Origin: Suillus spraguei
Lineage: Eukaryota > Basidiomycota > Agaricomycetes > Boletales > Suillaceae
Assembly: GCA_016800925.1 (NCBI GenBank)
Contig: JABCPU010000380.1
Coordinates: 1-64,000, forward strand
Reading direction: 5' to 3'
Length of the DNA: 64,000 bases
Translations under genes and position numbers: made by a program
Part shown: in pieces, positions 24,776-37,700 of the stretch
How the letters are laid out: the number at the start of each line of letters is the position of its first letter
How positions within the stretch are numbered: the first letter of the stretch is position 1
The notes under the pieces: model-generated
The model's database searches: none
What the model was told of the DNA's origin: nothing
What the model saw: only the letters and a program-made list of their open reading frames with translations

Positions 24776-26620
24776 ATGCCAAGTAGCTCGGAAGGCCAAT
24801 TCTTCAAATTCGAAAGTGAATTATACCACATCATTACCTTCTTATCCGTTCGTGATCCTCACGCTATATCTGCAGTTATCTGCGGAAAAAATCTTCTGAG
24901 TACCGATATTTATATGTTCATCAATGCTGACTTCTGAAATCAGCCATCAAAGTCTCATCATCCGACAAATCTGCAGCGTGGGGCGATACCGCGACTTCGT
25001 AAAGTTCATGGAATGCGACTCGAGGACTGATCCTTGTTTGTAGGCAATTAGATGCGTCACATGCATTGTCACTGGACATCAGGGCATCTTTCGAGCTCGA
25101 TCGGATGCTGGGCAATGGGGAAGTCATCGGAGAATGCGAAGCGACGTGGGATGAGCTACTCGATCACGGAGATAAGCATTTCAGCGAGTAACCAACTTCT
25201 CATTCACACACTTCTACTAACATCTGGTAGATCTCTCCTTCCCCTCGTTCGTAGTGTCTGTTCTTCCTTCACGCTGAAGGCTAGTGTTGTGCATTCTTGC
25301 GATAATCGGGACAGCACACTGCTTAATGTGAGCCGTACTGCCTTATGGAACGTCAACCGTAGTCCACAGTAGACTGCAAGATTACTCGAGACAAAGACAC
25401 GTACGGCATACCGAATACATAACAAGCAAAACAGTCTCTCACCTGATTGATGATTTAGAGGAATGCATACAGCGTCGTTGTGAGGCCGTTTCTCTGTGGT
25501 CCGAGGGACATTCTGATCGTGTTAGCTACCTGAACGACTCGACCGTCTCATTCCGATCTCGCTTTGGTCACCAAGGAAAGCCTCATAACCTCGAGGAGGC
25601 CATTTATTTGTGTGGAGAAGTGCTGCACCTGCACCCTGTCTGGCACAAATCTCGTGGTGTATCGTTGGGCAACCGGGAGGGGCGCTTCCGCATGCGTTTC
25701 AGCCAACGGGGTGGCGTTGATGATATGAACAGGGCTATCGGCCTCCTCCGCGAAGCATTGACATTGCGGCTGCCCGGGAATTCATCTCATGACACCCTTA
25801 ACACCCTTGCCCTTCCACTCCAAATAAGATATGACAAATTGGACATCGGTGAGAATCCCAACAAGATCATCGATCTATGTCGCGATTTACTGTTAAGGCC
25901 GTATGGCCATCCATATGGCCATGCAACTCTTCACAATTTAGTCTCAGTACTCTGCTCTCATTCCACGCAAACTCGGAAGAATGATGATGTCAAGGAGGTC
26001 ATTCGACTGCCGAGACTCGTTGGAGGTTTCGCCTTCACTGTGCCTGAGTAGATATTTTAGCTGTGTGTGATTGCAGGAAGCTTACTTGCCTCGTTATCGA
26101 GTGCAAAGCAAGTCAGCTGATCTGTCACTCACTTTAGAGAGCACCAGACTTGGAGTAACCCATAACTGAGGCACAGGCAGCACAGTCATGTATCTGCACT
26201 GAAGGCCTACAACACATGTTTCGACCTTCTTGACGGTCATTTGGCAACACGATCATCGATAATTCTACGGTGCGAAACTGCCGCTGCCTTCAGTTCTAGA
26301 TCACTGCCTATATATGCAGCATCACGTGCTATCCGCAGTGGCACGCAGTCCAACTCATGGAATAGGGCCGTGGCCAGTAATGGTCGCTGGCCTCGCTCGA
26401 GGAATCCACTTGAAGACAAACCTCAACCTAGCTCACAAGTTTTTGTGCCTCAGTAAGTGCCTGTTTAACGCTCAGGGTTCTGCCTGCAGCGCTGACTGAC
26501 CTGCTACTGATCATGCGGCAGTGGAGTGTAGGCAACTTACGGAGCAATAGGGAACCGCGGTAACTGAAATCCGTAATCTCGAAGGTCTCTTGCGATTCCT
26601 GCTCCCGCCGTCATACGAAC
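24776..26620 (+). pseudogene. C2-TPR-CHAT family pseudogene (copy C), lacks catalytic CHAT
   Basis: Starts MPSSSEGQFFKFE. An intron ends at CTGCAG (about 24872), then the C2 strand ICGKNLL, a deletion, SAIKVSSSDKSAAWGDTAT, intron, and LSLDIRASFELDRMLGNGEV with ATWDELLDHGD. A GC-AG intron lies at 25184-25230. TPR units follow with stops between (FSQRGGVDDMNRAIGLLREA; YDKLDIGENPNKIIDLCRD, to about 26050). After a jump, the linker region appears at 26190-26450, then EIRNLEGLLRFLLPPSYE near 26560-26620. Homology ends there, before the His and Cys of the CHAT domain. It has several stops and frame changes and is in tandem with copy D. Confidence 0.75.
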
Positions 26621-27829
26621 TATGTTCTTCGTGTACTGTCAGGAGAAACGTACCCGGAAGTAGCGAGATCGCTAGCACTTGGGTTTAACTCATAGCAGGA
26701 CTGGGTTTACGTTCCTCCTGTGGTGTCAGTTCGTGGTTCCTGTCATGGTTCAGAACGAACAACCATCTTTGTTCTATCTGGTAGGGAATACTACAAGTAG
26801 TTTCTATCGTCAGTCTCGCTTCTTCATGTTGGCCGCTCTCGAAGCCCTCCAGGTCCTTCTATGCGACCTCCGTTCAAAAGTGTCGAGTATCGTCAGCACA
26901 ACGGGTGTGTAGATGATGCCAGTGGGCCTACGAATGCTTATATCTATATCTCATAGGGCGTTCCTGACTGGGAATAATTTCTCGGGAATTGGTGCTTTGT
27001 GCGCAACTTACTCTTACTTAGGCGACATCTTCGATTGCAGCATGTTGTAGATGACGATATCGTCACGCACGAGATGAACGAACAAGATTAATGAATTATG
27101 CCCAGGCGAGGATTTCGTTGGCGGCTTGAAGACGGAGAGGACCTTCTGTCATAGAACCCTCGGGAGTCGGCAAAACATTGAAAGGTGAAGTCTCAGTGTC
27201 GGTACCTAGGAAGAAGCCGGTTGAGTAGGTAGAAGATCACGTTCGTTCATATCAGTTTGTAGTCATGGATTCTTGGGGCGGCACGCAGGTCAATAATTTC
27301 TTCATTGACTCATGAAGTAAGCACTACGGTGGAGTGAACCAAAAGGACGCAGGTAGAGAAAGCCATACTCGAGATCGGACGATGGCGGTGGCGGTGCATA
27401 CGAGCATTCCTCAACTTGGGGAGATAGGGCTCAAGATGAGAAGCAGGATCAATATTTGGAGTTTGATATCCTTACAAAACTCTGCGAGTGAACATCAAGG
27501 AATTGCGATGCAACATGACGCCCAATATCAGAAGCATGAAGCACCAGGGATGAATTTTCTTCCAGTTTCGTTGAGGCGGAATGTTTGAATAGCGGGCAAT
27601 ACGTCTGGGAGGCTCTAGGGACTCTTTTGTTTGTTGTAGCATGGGGTTACGAGTTTGCTGTACCCAGCTCCGTCTTAATGCCTTTTGATAGCGAGTCTAA
27701 TGTATCCAGTACGAATGATTCCCGTTAGCAATCCATAAAGAAATAGCGTGGATTATAGCAAGTAGTATTACACACAGAACTTAACCTGGATTAATAAATG
27801 TACCCCCCATACTAGCGTCGCTCATGGAA
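26621..27829. other. Mostly unassigned; possible gene-end remnant on minus strand
   Basis: No full gene. On the minus strand, about 27240 down to 27098, an open stretch reads TGFFLGTDTETSPFNVLPTP and EGSMTEGPLRLQAANEILAW before a stop. Its composition resembles a genuine protein end, but I cannot name it and found no convincing upstream exon. Confidence 0.25.
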
Positions 27830-28520
27830 AGTCACGTCATCAACCCCCCAAGAGCAACGACCAACAGATCTGATACCGGGACTTGTCCTTTGCGAGAAAG
27901 GACGACTCCACAAAGGAGTAAGAAGGAAAAAAATTACCAACCAGTCCGAGAGTAGTCTGAATCGAGTTTCACGATCCACAAAGGATACATGAGCCACGGC
28001 CCACGAAGTGAACTCAAGGACAAGCCAGTTCCATTGCATGATACAATCAGCTGCACCTCATACACAAGGAGTTGCGATCTCCAGTTGTAAGCGGTAAATA
28101 CTGATCGCTCTGGTAGCAGACGAGAGTCTCGATCTCACAAGAAGCAGCCACCTGAGGTGGCGCCATAGGAACGTCGGCATTCCTCTGGTATCTCAGGTAG
28201 GCTGAGCGCCGTCTTGACAGGCGCAGGCGCGATAGCGACAACTGACTGCCAAACAACAGAAGCAAACTTGCCCGATCCCCGCGACATCTTTCAAAGGCTT
28301 CATGCTCACCCTCCTCTGCTTTGAGCAAGATCTTCGGGATATGAACAATGAGACTGCTTTTCTGGTGCATCGCGCAGCTGATATTATAGCTGGGCTCTGC
28401 TAGAGCCGATCGAGGGGGATTAGAATACTCAGACCTTAGCCCGCTCAGGAATTTGGATGCGTGGAGCGATCCCGTGTGTGATGAGCATTCGTGGCTTTCG
28501 AGACGATGATCGACTCGCCG
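27830..28520. repeat. Dispersed repeat family R, copy R2
   Basis: Matches R1 (645-1345) and R4 (61260-62150) in the same orientation, including the AGTCTGAATCGAGTTTCACG block near 27954 and the GATGAGCATTCGTGGC tail near 28480. It sits between tandem copies C and D of the C2-TPR-CHAT family. Its minus strand contains a longer open stretch (28550-28047) of unknown meaning. Confidence 0.7.
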
Positions 28521-28759
28521 AGGTTCTATTATGTAATATTCCACCTTCACTGAGCTTGAATGCGATCCATACGTTCGAATTGTTTTTGCATAACATCTTC
28601 AGACATGACTGGATCTACATGTGCTAAATAACTTGGGGCGATCATACCGTGACTAAGTATATCTCTCCAAGCACACGGTAGCAAGTTTGGGTCAACATGA
28701 CAGAAAAACTGACTTTGACATTATCCAGTGACTCTAATTTTTCCGCTAACACTTATTGC

Positions 28760-28957
28760 AATCATACCAGCGTCTATTGTGCCGAACAGCCATCGACAAT
28801 ATGGAAATACACGTGTAGCATGACCTGAACCCTCAAATTTTCTACACCCTCTCACCTGAACCTCATTCACAGTACTTTCCTGTATTCCTACCCTCCGTTC
28901 TCTCTACCCTTTATTCCACCTACCGCTCAGCCCATCCTTGGTCTTTATCGCACCATC
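28760..28957 (+). promoter_or_regulatory. Upstream block of copy D, conserved with copy E
   Basis: GCGTCTATTGTGC, GGAAATACACGTG and CATGACCTGAAC-like blocks at 28770-28830 recur in order upstream of copy E (inverted, about 52480-52535). CACGTG is an E-box-type palindrome. Conservation between otherwise diverged copies suggests a shared promoter, but part of it may simply be duplicated flank. Confidence 0.45.
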
Positions 28958-31900
28958 ATGCCCAGCAACTTGGAAGGTCAATCTATCACAATTGAAGGCG
29001 AGTCACCCAAGTAACCTTCGCATCCGTTTCATGATCCTCACATTATATCTACAGTCATCGGCGGAAAGAATCTTAAAGTGCCTCTGCGCGCATACCCGCT
29101 GGCATTTACGTCCTCATCAATGTTGACTTGAGGAGACGCTGGAAATCAGCAATTAAAGTTCCATCATCCGACAGATCTGTAGCGTGGGCGTTAGCGTGAC
29201 CTTGTAAGTTCATAGTTTCAGACGCGACTCAAGGACTGATCTGTTTGTAGACCATTATCCTTGTCACCTGAATTCTCACTGGATATCAGGGCATCTTTCG
29301 AGTTCGATCGAATACTGGGCAACGGAGAACTCATCGGGGAACTCAAAATGACGTGGGATGAGCTACTCGATCACGGAGACGAGCCTTTCAGCGAGTAAAC
29401 AACTTTCATTCACGCACACCTACTAACATCTGGTAGATCTCTCCTTCCCGCGCGTTTGTGGTGTCCGTCCTTCCCTCACGCTGAAGGTCGCTGTTGTACA
29501 TTCATGCGAGAATCAGGACAGCGCACTGCTTGACGTGAGTTACATCAGGTATGCTGTTAGAACTTGCTAACGGAACGCCGACTGTAGTCCACAATAGACT
29601 GCGAGATTGCTCGAGACACGGATGCAGGCCACTCACAATTTGCTCAATACGTGACCAGCAAGATGGTCTCTCACCTGAACGATGCTGTAGAGCATTTCAG
29701 TCGGTTCTAGACCAGTGTCCGGTCGGCCATCCTGACCGTGCAACGGCTCTCACCAACCTTGCTTGGGCCCGCCTCAAAGGCTACATTCAAGATGATTTTC
29801 AAGACATTGACTCCGTCACTTCCCTCTTTCGCGAAGCCCTTGGATTGCGTCCGCAGGGCCACTCCGATCATCCATTATCACTCTATCACTTGACGGAAGC
29901 GCTGACCTGGCGCTGCAGACAGGAGGACACTGCCACCTATATTCATGAATCCGCGCAACTGTACTGCAAGCTACTGCCCCTCTGTCCAGAGGGCACCTAC
30001 CTTCACAGCATCGCGGCAGGGGCAAGTGGTGTCGATTATGTGATCAATAAATGCAACAACCTTCCAGCCAATGCATCTGATGAAGGCGTTCACCTCCGGC
30101 GAATCGTACTCCAGCTATGTCCTCTGGGCCATCAACACCATCTAAAGGCACTCAACAGGCTTTCAAGTGCTCTTAGATCACGCTTTAAACGATGTGGCAG
30201 CATTGATGACATAGACGAAAGCATACGAGTTGGCCGCGAAGCTGTTTCTTTGTGTCCTGAGGGTGATTCCTTTTTGAACAACTTGGCTGTCTTACTCCTA
30301 CACCGCTTCGATCACCAAGGCAGATCCCATGACCTTGATGAGGGCATTTCTTTGTATGAAAAAGTGCTGCCCCTGCGCCCTGTTGGACACCAATATCGTA
30401 GTATATCATTAAACAACCTAGGGGACGCCCTCTGCACCCGTTTCAGGCAATGCGGTGGCATTGATGACATTAACAAAGCCATCAACCTCCGCCGCGAGGC
30501 ACTGATGCTACGCCCGCCTGGGAATTCACTTCGTTACAACGCGCTATACAACCTCGCCTTCACGCTCCAAACCAGATATGACAAGTTGGATATCAACGAG
30601 GATCTCGACGAAGCTATCGATCTTTACCGCGAATCGCTTCGGTTAACGCGGAATCCAGCGCCTGGAAAAACTCTCTACAAATTGAGCTCAGCGCTCTCCT
30701 CTCGTTTCACAAATACTCATAAGAATGAAGATGTCGAGGAGGCTATTCGACTCTGCCAAAAGTCGTTGGAAGCTTTGGCTTCACTGCACCCAAATAGACA
30801 CTTCTGTCATGCACGGCTGCAGCAGGCTTATCTGTCTCGCTACCGCATACAACGCAACCCCATCGATTTGTCATCCGCAGTAGAGCAGTTCAGGCTGGCA
30901 TCGGTACATCCAACTCAAGGATTTCCAGAACGCATCAAGGAGGCTATTGACTGGGCTCGCCAAGCAGAAGTCTATCAACATGAATCTGCCCTCGAAGCAT
31001 ACCAAATATGCTTAGAGCTTTTCGATAACCATGTGATGACGCGATCATCGATAATCTCACGACGCGAGGCTGCAACTGCTTTTCGCGGTGCACAGTCACT
31101 ACCAGTAGATGCAGCCTCATGTGCCATCCGTCGTGATAATCTACGACAGGCAGTCGAACTCGGGGAGCACGGCCGTGGCCAGCAGTGGTCGCTGGCCTCC
31201 CGACTCAGGACGCCGCTCGAAGACCTTGAGTCACGAGCCCCGAGCTAGCTTGCAAGTTCTCAGACCTCAGAAAGAGCCTTTCTGATGCTCAGGGTTCTGC
31301 GATCCTCACCGACAGAGCTGCAGCTGACGTGGCAGCAATAGAATATCGGAGACTTACGGAGCAGTGGAGAGATGCGGTAACTGAAATCCGTAATCTTGAG
31401 GGCTTCTCGCGATTCCTGCTCCCGCCGTCGTACGAAGACTTGCAAGCGGCAGCATCCCAGGGTCCAGTCGTCATCCTCATTGCGAGTCAATACTCATGCA
31501 ACGCTATCATTGTCCCGACGTCAGGAGAGCCTTACAACGTTCACTTCCCGCGTCTTGCTCTCGCGCATCTAAAGAAGCTCAAGGACGACTTCGCTAAAGC
31601 AATAAACAAGCGGCTGGTATGCGCCCACAGGAGCGGAGGAAGGATTTGCAAGAGCTCTTACGGACAATATGGGATACAATCATGCTGCCCATCGTCAATG
31701 TACTTGAGCGTGATCTCAAACTGCGGTACAGATCTCGGATCTGGTTGTGTCCAACTGCAGACTTTACTTCAATCCCTCTCCACGCAGCCAACTCCTTTCG
31801 GATGAAGACAGATGGTTCTGGGCCAGAATACTGCATGGAGGATCTCTATATCTGCTCTTACACTCCAACACTTTCGGCTGTGATTAGAGCTCAGCAGGCG

Positions 31901-32531
31901 ATGAAGAAGCGTGTGCTCCTTCCTTCGTGGTGATCGGACAGGGTCAACCGGGGGCGGGGCAGGGAAAGGCGCTCTTAGCTGTCGACAGCGAACTTGAGCT
32001 TGTCCGTAAACTTGTTCCGACGATGGCCAACCCCACCACTCTCTCTGGCGATGACGCCACGCGAGCAGGTGCACTCGAAGCTTTGGAACAGAACACCTGG
32101 GTGCACCTCGCTTGTCATGGAAAGCAGGACCACGAGCAGCCCTACGACTCCCATTTTGCCATGAAAGACACGCCTCTCACGCTGCTTGATATCATGGAGA
32201 AAGATATTCCTCATGCAGAATTTGCGTTCCTATCGGCATGTCATACCGCCGTCGGCGATGAGAAGACTCCCGACGAAGTTATCCACCTTGCGGCTGGGCT
32301 GCAGTTTTCCGGGTTCAAGAGTGTCATTGGCACGCTGTGGAGGTCGATGACTCTGTCGCAAAACACGTCGTGAAAGCTTTCTATGAGAAGATGTTTGAGG
32401 GTTTGGACTCGGAGGATGGTGGTGTCATGGACTGTACGAAGGCAGCGCGGGCACTCAACCATGCTACGTATTCCGTGAGGAAGGAGGTACCGCTCGAGCA
32501 GAGGATTGTTTTCATTCATATTGGTGTGTAG
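28958..32531 (+). pseudogene. C2-TPR-CHAT protein (copy D), full architecture, frameshifted
   Basis: MPSNLEGQSITIE opens the C2 domain, which continues through VIGGKNLKVP, ARIPAGIYVLINVDLRRRWK, IRASFEFDRILGNGELIGE and TWDELLDHGDEPF. A GC-AG intron lies at 29391-29436. The TPR array is an uninterrupted 565-codon frame (29551-31248) of about 45-50 residue units such as DDIDESIRVGREAVSLCPEG. The CHAT region follows: FSRFLLPPSYEDLQ, VILIASQYSCNAII, RIWLCPTADFTSIPLHAA, then HLACHGKQD with the presumed catalytic His (32116-32118) and FLSACHTAVGDE with the presumed Cys (32239-32241), ending IVFIHIGV. Shifts occur in the C2 part (near 29086 and 29191) and near 31235-31260, 31616, 31918 and 32340. At least the last two are one-base losses in homopolymers. 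It may be functional if those are errors; the C2 lesions look more real. Confidence 0.8.
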
Positions 32532-32699
32532 TTCTATGATGTCGTGTTGCTTTCGTTTCGAGTTACTACAAGTTACTATAAGTTATTAACGTTGGATTAT
32601 CTGTCCCTGTTCAAGTTGTATGATTACGTTGATAGTTTTTTGTTGCATTGCATTGTACTAACATATACTAATACTCTCAAAAGAATGGAAAACATACTA
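32532..32699. other. Short gap before tRNA-Leu-like element 1
   Basis: AT-rich 3' flank of copy D; nothing recognised. Confidence 0.3.
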
Positions 32700-33900
32700 G
32701 GGGGGAGTACGGTGGCATTCAAGTGCATGCAGGCCTGGCTTCTCGGCCCCGATGGACATTATAATATCTGGATTATTCATGTTCCTAGCTTTTCCTGGGA
32801 CACAATAATCGGAACGAGTGAATCGCATTCTTCTCTCGTCGTCTCTCCTTCGATTGCCAGTGCTCGTTCACTCAGCCATTTGGGCCCAAGTTCACGTTTC
32901 GCTGGAATTCTCATGGCTTCATTGATTCATTGCCATGCGCTCACTACCGATGTCGAGTTCAAGGTCGCATGTAGTCTCGATGATGTATTTGGGAGAAAAC
33001 TGGATTGCTGTGTGGCCACCGTTTTGTGGGAAGACGAGACTCCTGTCTCCAATCCTCTATGTCTGGCTTTCAAGGTGGTGACAATGTCTCGTTGTCCTCG
33101 GTTTTTAATATTTATCTGCTGATTTCCTTCTGTGTTTCTAGAAACTTCATGTATGCTTGGTGGTAATCTCAATTATATTGAACCTGCTGATGATGGTGAA
33201 TTAGAATTATCTCAGTCTTCGTCCCTCATCGGGGCAGCTTTACTTATCATCTCGTAAACGTTCACTCTCAAACTTTATTGTCGTCTTTGCGGAGTTTGCC
33301 ATTTAGGAAGTCTCATCAAGTGCAAGATTTAAAGTAGCTTGGCCAATGCGGAATCAAAATCTGGACTGTGTGGGTTCGAAACCTGCCGGCGACGTGGTTT
33401 TTTCTATCGGAACACATCCTGATATTCACTCATGGATAATTTCTTTAAGATTTTACCGTAACTGGTCTTAACCAGGTGGTTGCTACCACGGAATCAAAAT
33501 CTGTGAGTTGTGTAGGTTCGAAACCTGCCGACGACGTGGTTTTTTTCTATCGGAACACATCTTGATATTCACTCATAGATAATTTCCTTCAGAGTTTACC
33601 GTAACTGGTCTTAACCAGGTGGTTGTTACACAGAATCAAAATCTGTGGTCATGTAGGTTCGAAACCAGCCAACGACAACGCTTTTTTTCTATCAGAACAC
33701 ACCTTGACATTCACTCATGGATGGAGGTTCATCTTAACTGGTCTTAGCCCCCTGTGCAATTGTTGTTGCAACATTAATATTTACCCCGTGGCGAGTCGTG
33801 CTTTCGGACACACATTTGAAACACTAATTATATTGTGTATCGTGAGGCTGCCCGCAGTTTTTATGTAGTTCCTCTTCGGGTTCAGTCAATTGCATATTGG
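32700..33900 (+). mobile_element. Dispersed element with tRNA-Leu-like tandem units, copy 1
   Basis: Homologous over more than 1 kb to 44830-46180 (+) and 58690-60000 (-). Order of blocks: a degenerate coding part reading SLSHLGPSSRFA and LTTDVEF..VAC, then VLWEDETPVSNP, then DGELELSQSSS, then tandem tRNA-like units, then a tail with CATGGCGAGTCGTGCCTTCG-like sequence (here diverged). The class is unknown to me: I see no reverse transcriptase or transposase and no clear terminal repeats. Three related insertions with the same internal order make it a mobile or amplified element. Confidence 0.6.
33335..33690 (+). repeat. Tandem array of three tRNA-Leu(CAA)-like units
   Basis: Units at about 33335-33413, 33461-33547 and 33601-33689, spaced about 130-140 bases. 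Each has an A-box-like TAACCAGGTGG or relative, an anticodon-arm-like GAATCAAAATC, the B-box core GGTTCGAAACC in a T-arm hairpin, and a T-run of six or seven a few bases later, like a Pol III terminator. The acceptor stem does not pair, so these are tRNA-derived repeats, not working tRNA genes. Confidence 0.7.
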
Positions 33901-34738
33901 ATGAATTGATGTCTGTAGACGTGTCTGCAAAATATCAGGCGCTAATCTGTGGACCACTGCACAGAGTATCCGCAGCGACTTAGAATGCAAAAAAGGACAT
34001 TGCAGGCAGAGAGACCTATTGGTATTTTGAACATTCCTTGCTGTCGGGGCACATATGAAGGTGTGTCTAAATCATCGCAATCACTATTTACCAAGGCGGA
34101 ACATATGTCAAAGGTTCAAACCAAACCTTCTCGGGAAGTCATTGCGTCTTGGCATGGTTTATGCTTCGCAGGCACAAAGTAGTACCATGTTTTTTCATCG
34201 TCTGTTTTCACAAGAAATGATATGTTTCTTGCAGCTGAAGCTCCTACATATGCATTAAATAACTCACGAAGGTCAATAAAATTTCAGTTTTTTTTGAACA
34301 GTCGCGAGTCGCACAAGGTGTTCGGAGAGGTTACTTACATTACGAGGAAGGTTCTGAGAAGTAGAAGCCTTAGAAGTAGAGCACGGTGGTCTGGCTCTCC
34401 GTACATTACATTTAGTCTGCAGAGGATAACAGTATGTCCTGCCCTTCAATGTCCTTCTCTCCTCCCGAGTACGCCGGCGCAACCCCAAGAAAGTAGTATA
34501 TCTCTCTGAACATAGAGCATTCATAGAGCCCCGACTCGGAATAATTTCTCGTGCTGGCCTCCGAGAGATACACACCTGAATGTTAAGCCAAGTACATATC
34601 AATTACAGACTCTGTGCCAACATTAACGACATCAAATCAATGATCATTGGTCTATGGAAGCTCTAGGGGCATGTACAAATACATCAATGTTCTTATCACA
34701 TATTCTCGAGATTAAAAAAATCTATACCGGAACCTCAG
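33901..34738. other. Intergenic; contains a 100-bp block shared with 60020-60115
   Basis: The stretch 34310-34410 (AGGAAGGTTCTGAGAAGTAG ... GAGCACGGTGGTCTG) recurs in the same orientation at 60060-60110 and is part of the flanking repeat mosaic. Otherwise nothing was recognised. Confidence 0.4.
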
Positions 34739-37700
34739 TTACAAATACCCCTTCACCTCCTCTCCTTTCGGTGTCTCTCCAACTAAATGCAACATATGCT
34801 CCACGACCTCCTCAGGCGTTGTCACATGCCAACTGGCAAGTGTCCGCTTGCTGCTATGACCAACGGCAGTTGTGAATACAGCTTCAGGAGACACCGCAAG
34901 CTCGACGTCGCCGTGCTCTTTATTTTTGTCGACGAGCGTCACAGAGAGTGGGGGTTCCATCGTCGCTTTGCTAGTTGAGGAGGGGGAGAAGAGGAGTAAG
35001 GCGCGGAACATGTCTTCGTCGGTCTGTTGGAGGGTAAGATAGCGTGAAGTGGAGGAGGGAGGTACAGACCTTGTCGTCACCAGCACAGAAGATGAACTCG
35101 ACTCCAGGGTTCTGGTATAATATACGCTTGACGATCTCGCCCTTGTGTGAATCGTCAGTCTGCACGTATATCAAAGACTGTATTTACAGACCTTGTTCAC
35201 GGCAATAGGCCTAACTTCCAGATTCTTCTTACCCACGAGCACCTCGATCGGCCTCTTGGGCACTACGTTATTCTCCAATAAATCTTGGCACTGCCTACAC
35301 TGGAACTGTCTATAACCCACCCACCACTCATTAGCTCCACTCGAAAAAAACATAAACACACGCACCCCCACTCGGGATCAGTCGACCGATAATGCCACGT
35401 AATCGAGCTCTTCTTCATCTCAATATGACTGCCAGTCGTACGTTCCGTATAATACCTAAAAATCTCTGCTACCTCCCCCATCCAGCCCATATCTAGACTG
35501 GCAGTGAAATTCATCCATACGGCGCTATCAGGTGAACGGATAAATCCTCCATGCTCTGCGCTCATCCCGAGACGCGGGAAATGGCCAAGGTGTTCCTCGA
35601 GGAACGCTTGGTCACGGCCGGACACGATGTATACAATGTTGTTAGGGTCGGATGTCAGTTTCGCGAGAGCTGTGAGCGCATCAGGAGAAGGAAGTGCCAT
35701 TGACGGCATCTTGACGATCGGCGTGAGCGTGCCCTGTCCGTCAAAAAGTCAACGACGACGAGCACCGCATTCCTCATTCACCACTCACATCATAATCGAA
35801 CAAGAACAGACGCTTCCCTGCGCCATTATACAGGTCCTTGAGCCTGTCTCTAGGGATATAAGGCGTTTGACGTGCGGTGTTTTGTCCGTTAATTTGCGAG
35901 AGCAGCATCTTGGCAAGAACCGCAGCCCACGTGTGTGATGTGTGAGTCGTTACGACCGAGTGCAACGCAGCGTGCCTTGAAGCTTTTTCCTCCTCTGACA
36001 TGACCAACCCACGGTTTCATCGCAGCTGCTACATCCTATCATGACGCATCCATCAATCTCATCAGACAAAATGGGCAGATGATACGTACCCCGAGATCCC
36101 AAGGATTCACCTGGAGCGCATCAGCCATGTGCTGGCTGATGCCCATAAACTCGCTCAATACGAGTGGAGAGCGCTTTGTGCGCTCTTGTGCGATCACGAA
36201 CTCCATCGAGGTCGTGTTCATTCCGTCCCTGAGGGGTGTGATCACTCCGAGGTCTGCAGCGCTCAGCAACGCGTAGAATTCGTCCTTTCTGAGGGTTTGG
36301 TGGCTGTTTGAGTCGTAGCAGAGGTTATGTGTGGAAGGAAAGGGCGAAAGTATATGCCGATATGAAAACTTAGACATGTGAAAGATATGATAAAAGGTGC
36401 ACGCACTAGTGGTGTACGGGTATAAAGTCCAGACTTCCATACTCCCCATTGATATGCGCGACGAGTTCTGAGACTTGACGCTCGAGCTTTGGGGAGTCTG
36501 TTAACGCAGGGGATGTCACCTGCAGACAACGTTTATCATCTGAATATTGCTCCAAATGACAGGACACACCTGAATAAGCACGACTTTGCGCTGCCACTCA
36601 GGGTAATCATGCAAAAACTTCTCAAATGCGCGGAGCTAGTGTTATGACGTTAGTTTGGACGACCAATCAACGACAGTCCAACCATGTAAACGATCACCTT
36701 TTGCAAAACCCCCTTGACGACATCCAACTTGTCCCTCCCTACAATGATTTTCTTGTCTGCGTAGAGCGCGCGTAGTGCTTCGAGTTTGGGTTGGACGCCT
36801 GCACGGAGGCTATTTTGTGAGCGTGCGTGCGTACGCGTTAAGTGTTAGAGTTCAAATTGGGTGTATGCGTGTCCATCAGCACCCCAAACATAAAAATCAA
36901 ACAAAAAAACACACGTATCCCTAGCAACTCTCTCCGCATCTACCCCTACCGGACAATGTGTGACAGCAGCCACATGTCCCTGGACGTCGATACCACATAT
37001 TTCTCGACGCCCACTCCGCCTTTCATGCTTTTCCTGTTGCGCGTGAGGCTCGTTCCGCGGGTGGGTTCAATCTCGGTCCCAGTCCCAGTGGCAACACGCG
37101 GAACAACGCTCGCGCCCCGGGACGCACTAGTAGACGCAACCGCAGTACCCCTACTGGTAGTTTCATACCCACATACGCGAACGCAGGTGGAGGTGAAGTG
37201 GCGGGTGTAGCTGTAAGTTTGGAAGCAGATGAGGTTGGCACCTAGCATACCATCGAGGATTTCTTTGCGGCCTGGGTGGGAGGTTAGTTAGTGGGTCGAG
37301 GGGAGGGAGAAGGACGTACGCGGTAAACATCTAAACACTTCCGAGCTCGGGAAAGGCGTGTGCACGAATAGACCGATGATCCTGATATATATGTTAGTAC
37401 TTGGGGCGTCCTCGTTTGTAAGGAAACACGTACACGTCCCCACCATTCTCCCCGCCCACGCCAGGCACAGTACCAGAATGCATTGCATTTCTGAGCATGC
37501 GGGGACTAGGAGGAGATGGTAGTCGTGGACCCAGACGAGGTCGCCTGTTTGAGGACGCTGGCGAGGCGGGTTGCGAATGCTTGGTTGGCCTTTTGATGGA
37601 GAGTGTATGATTAAACGCAGTAGGATTAAAGCGAGGTAACGGACCTGTTCGTAATACTCATAATTAGCATCGGCACTGGCATGCTCTGTTGCTACGTCCT

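Noticed and set aside
32544..33122. 192-codon plus-strand ORF
   Set aside because: Starts in AT-rich flank of copy D and crosses into dispersed element 1. Only its second half resembles the other element copies, so it is not a gene on its own.
33335..33690. Functional tRNA-Leu genes
   Set aside because: The T-arm and B-box are good, but the acceptor stem does not pair and the D-arm is disrupted. Treated as tRNA-derived repeats.
36842..37210. Plus-strand ORF of 122 codons
   Set aside because: Antisense shadow of the TPS2 exon on the minus strand, which carries GT20 motifs.
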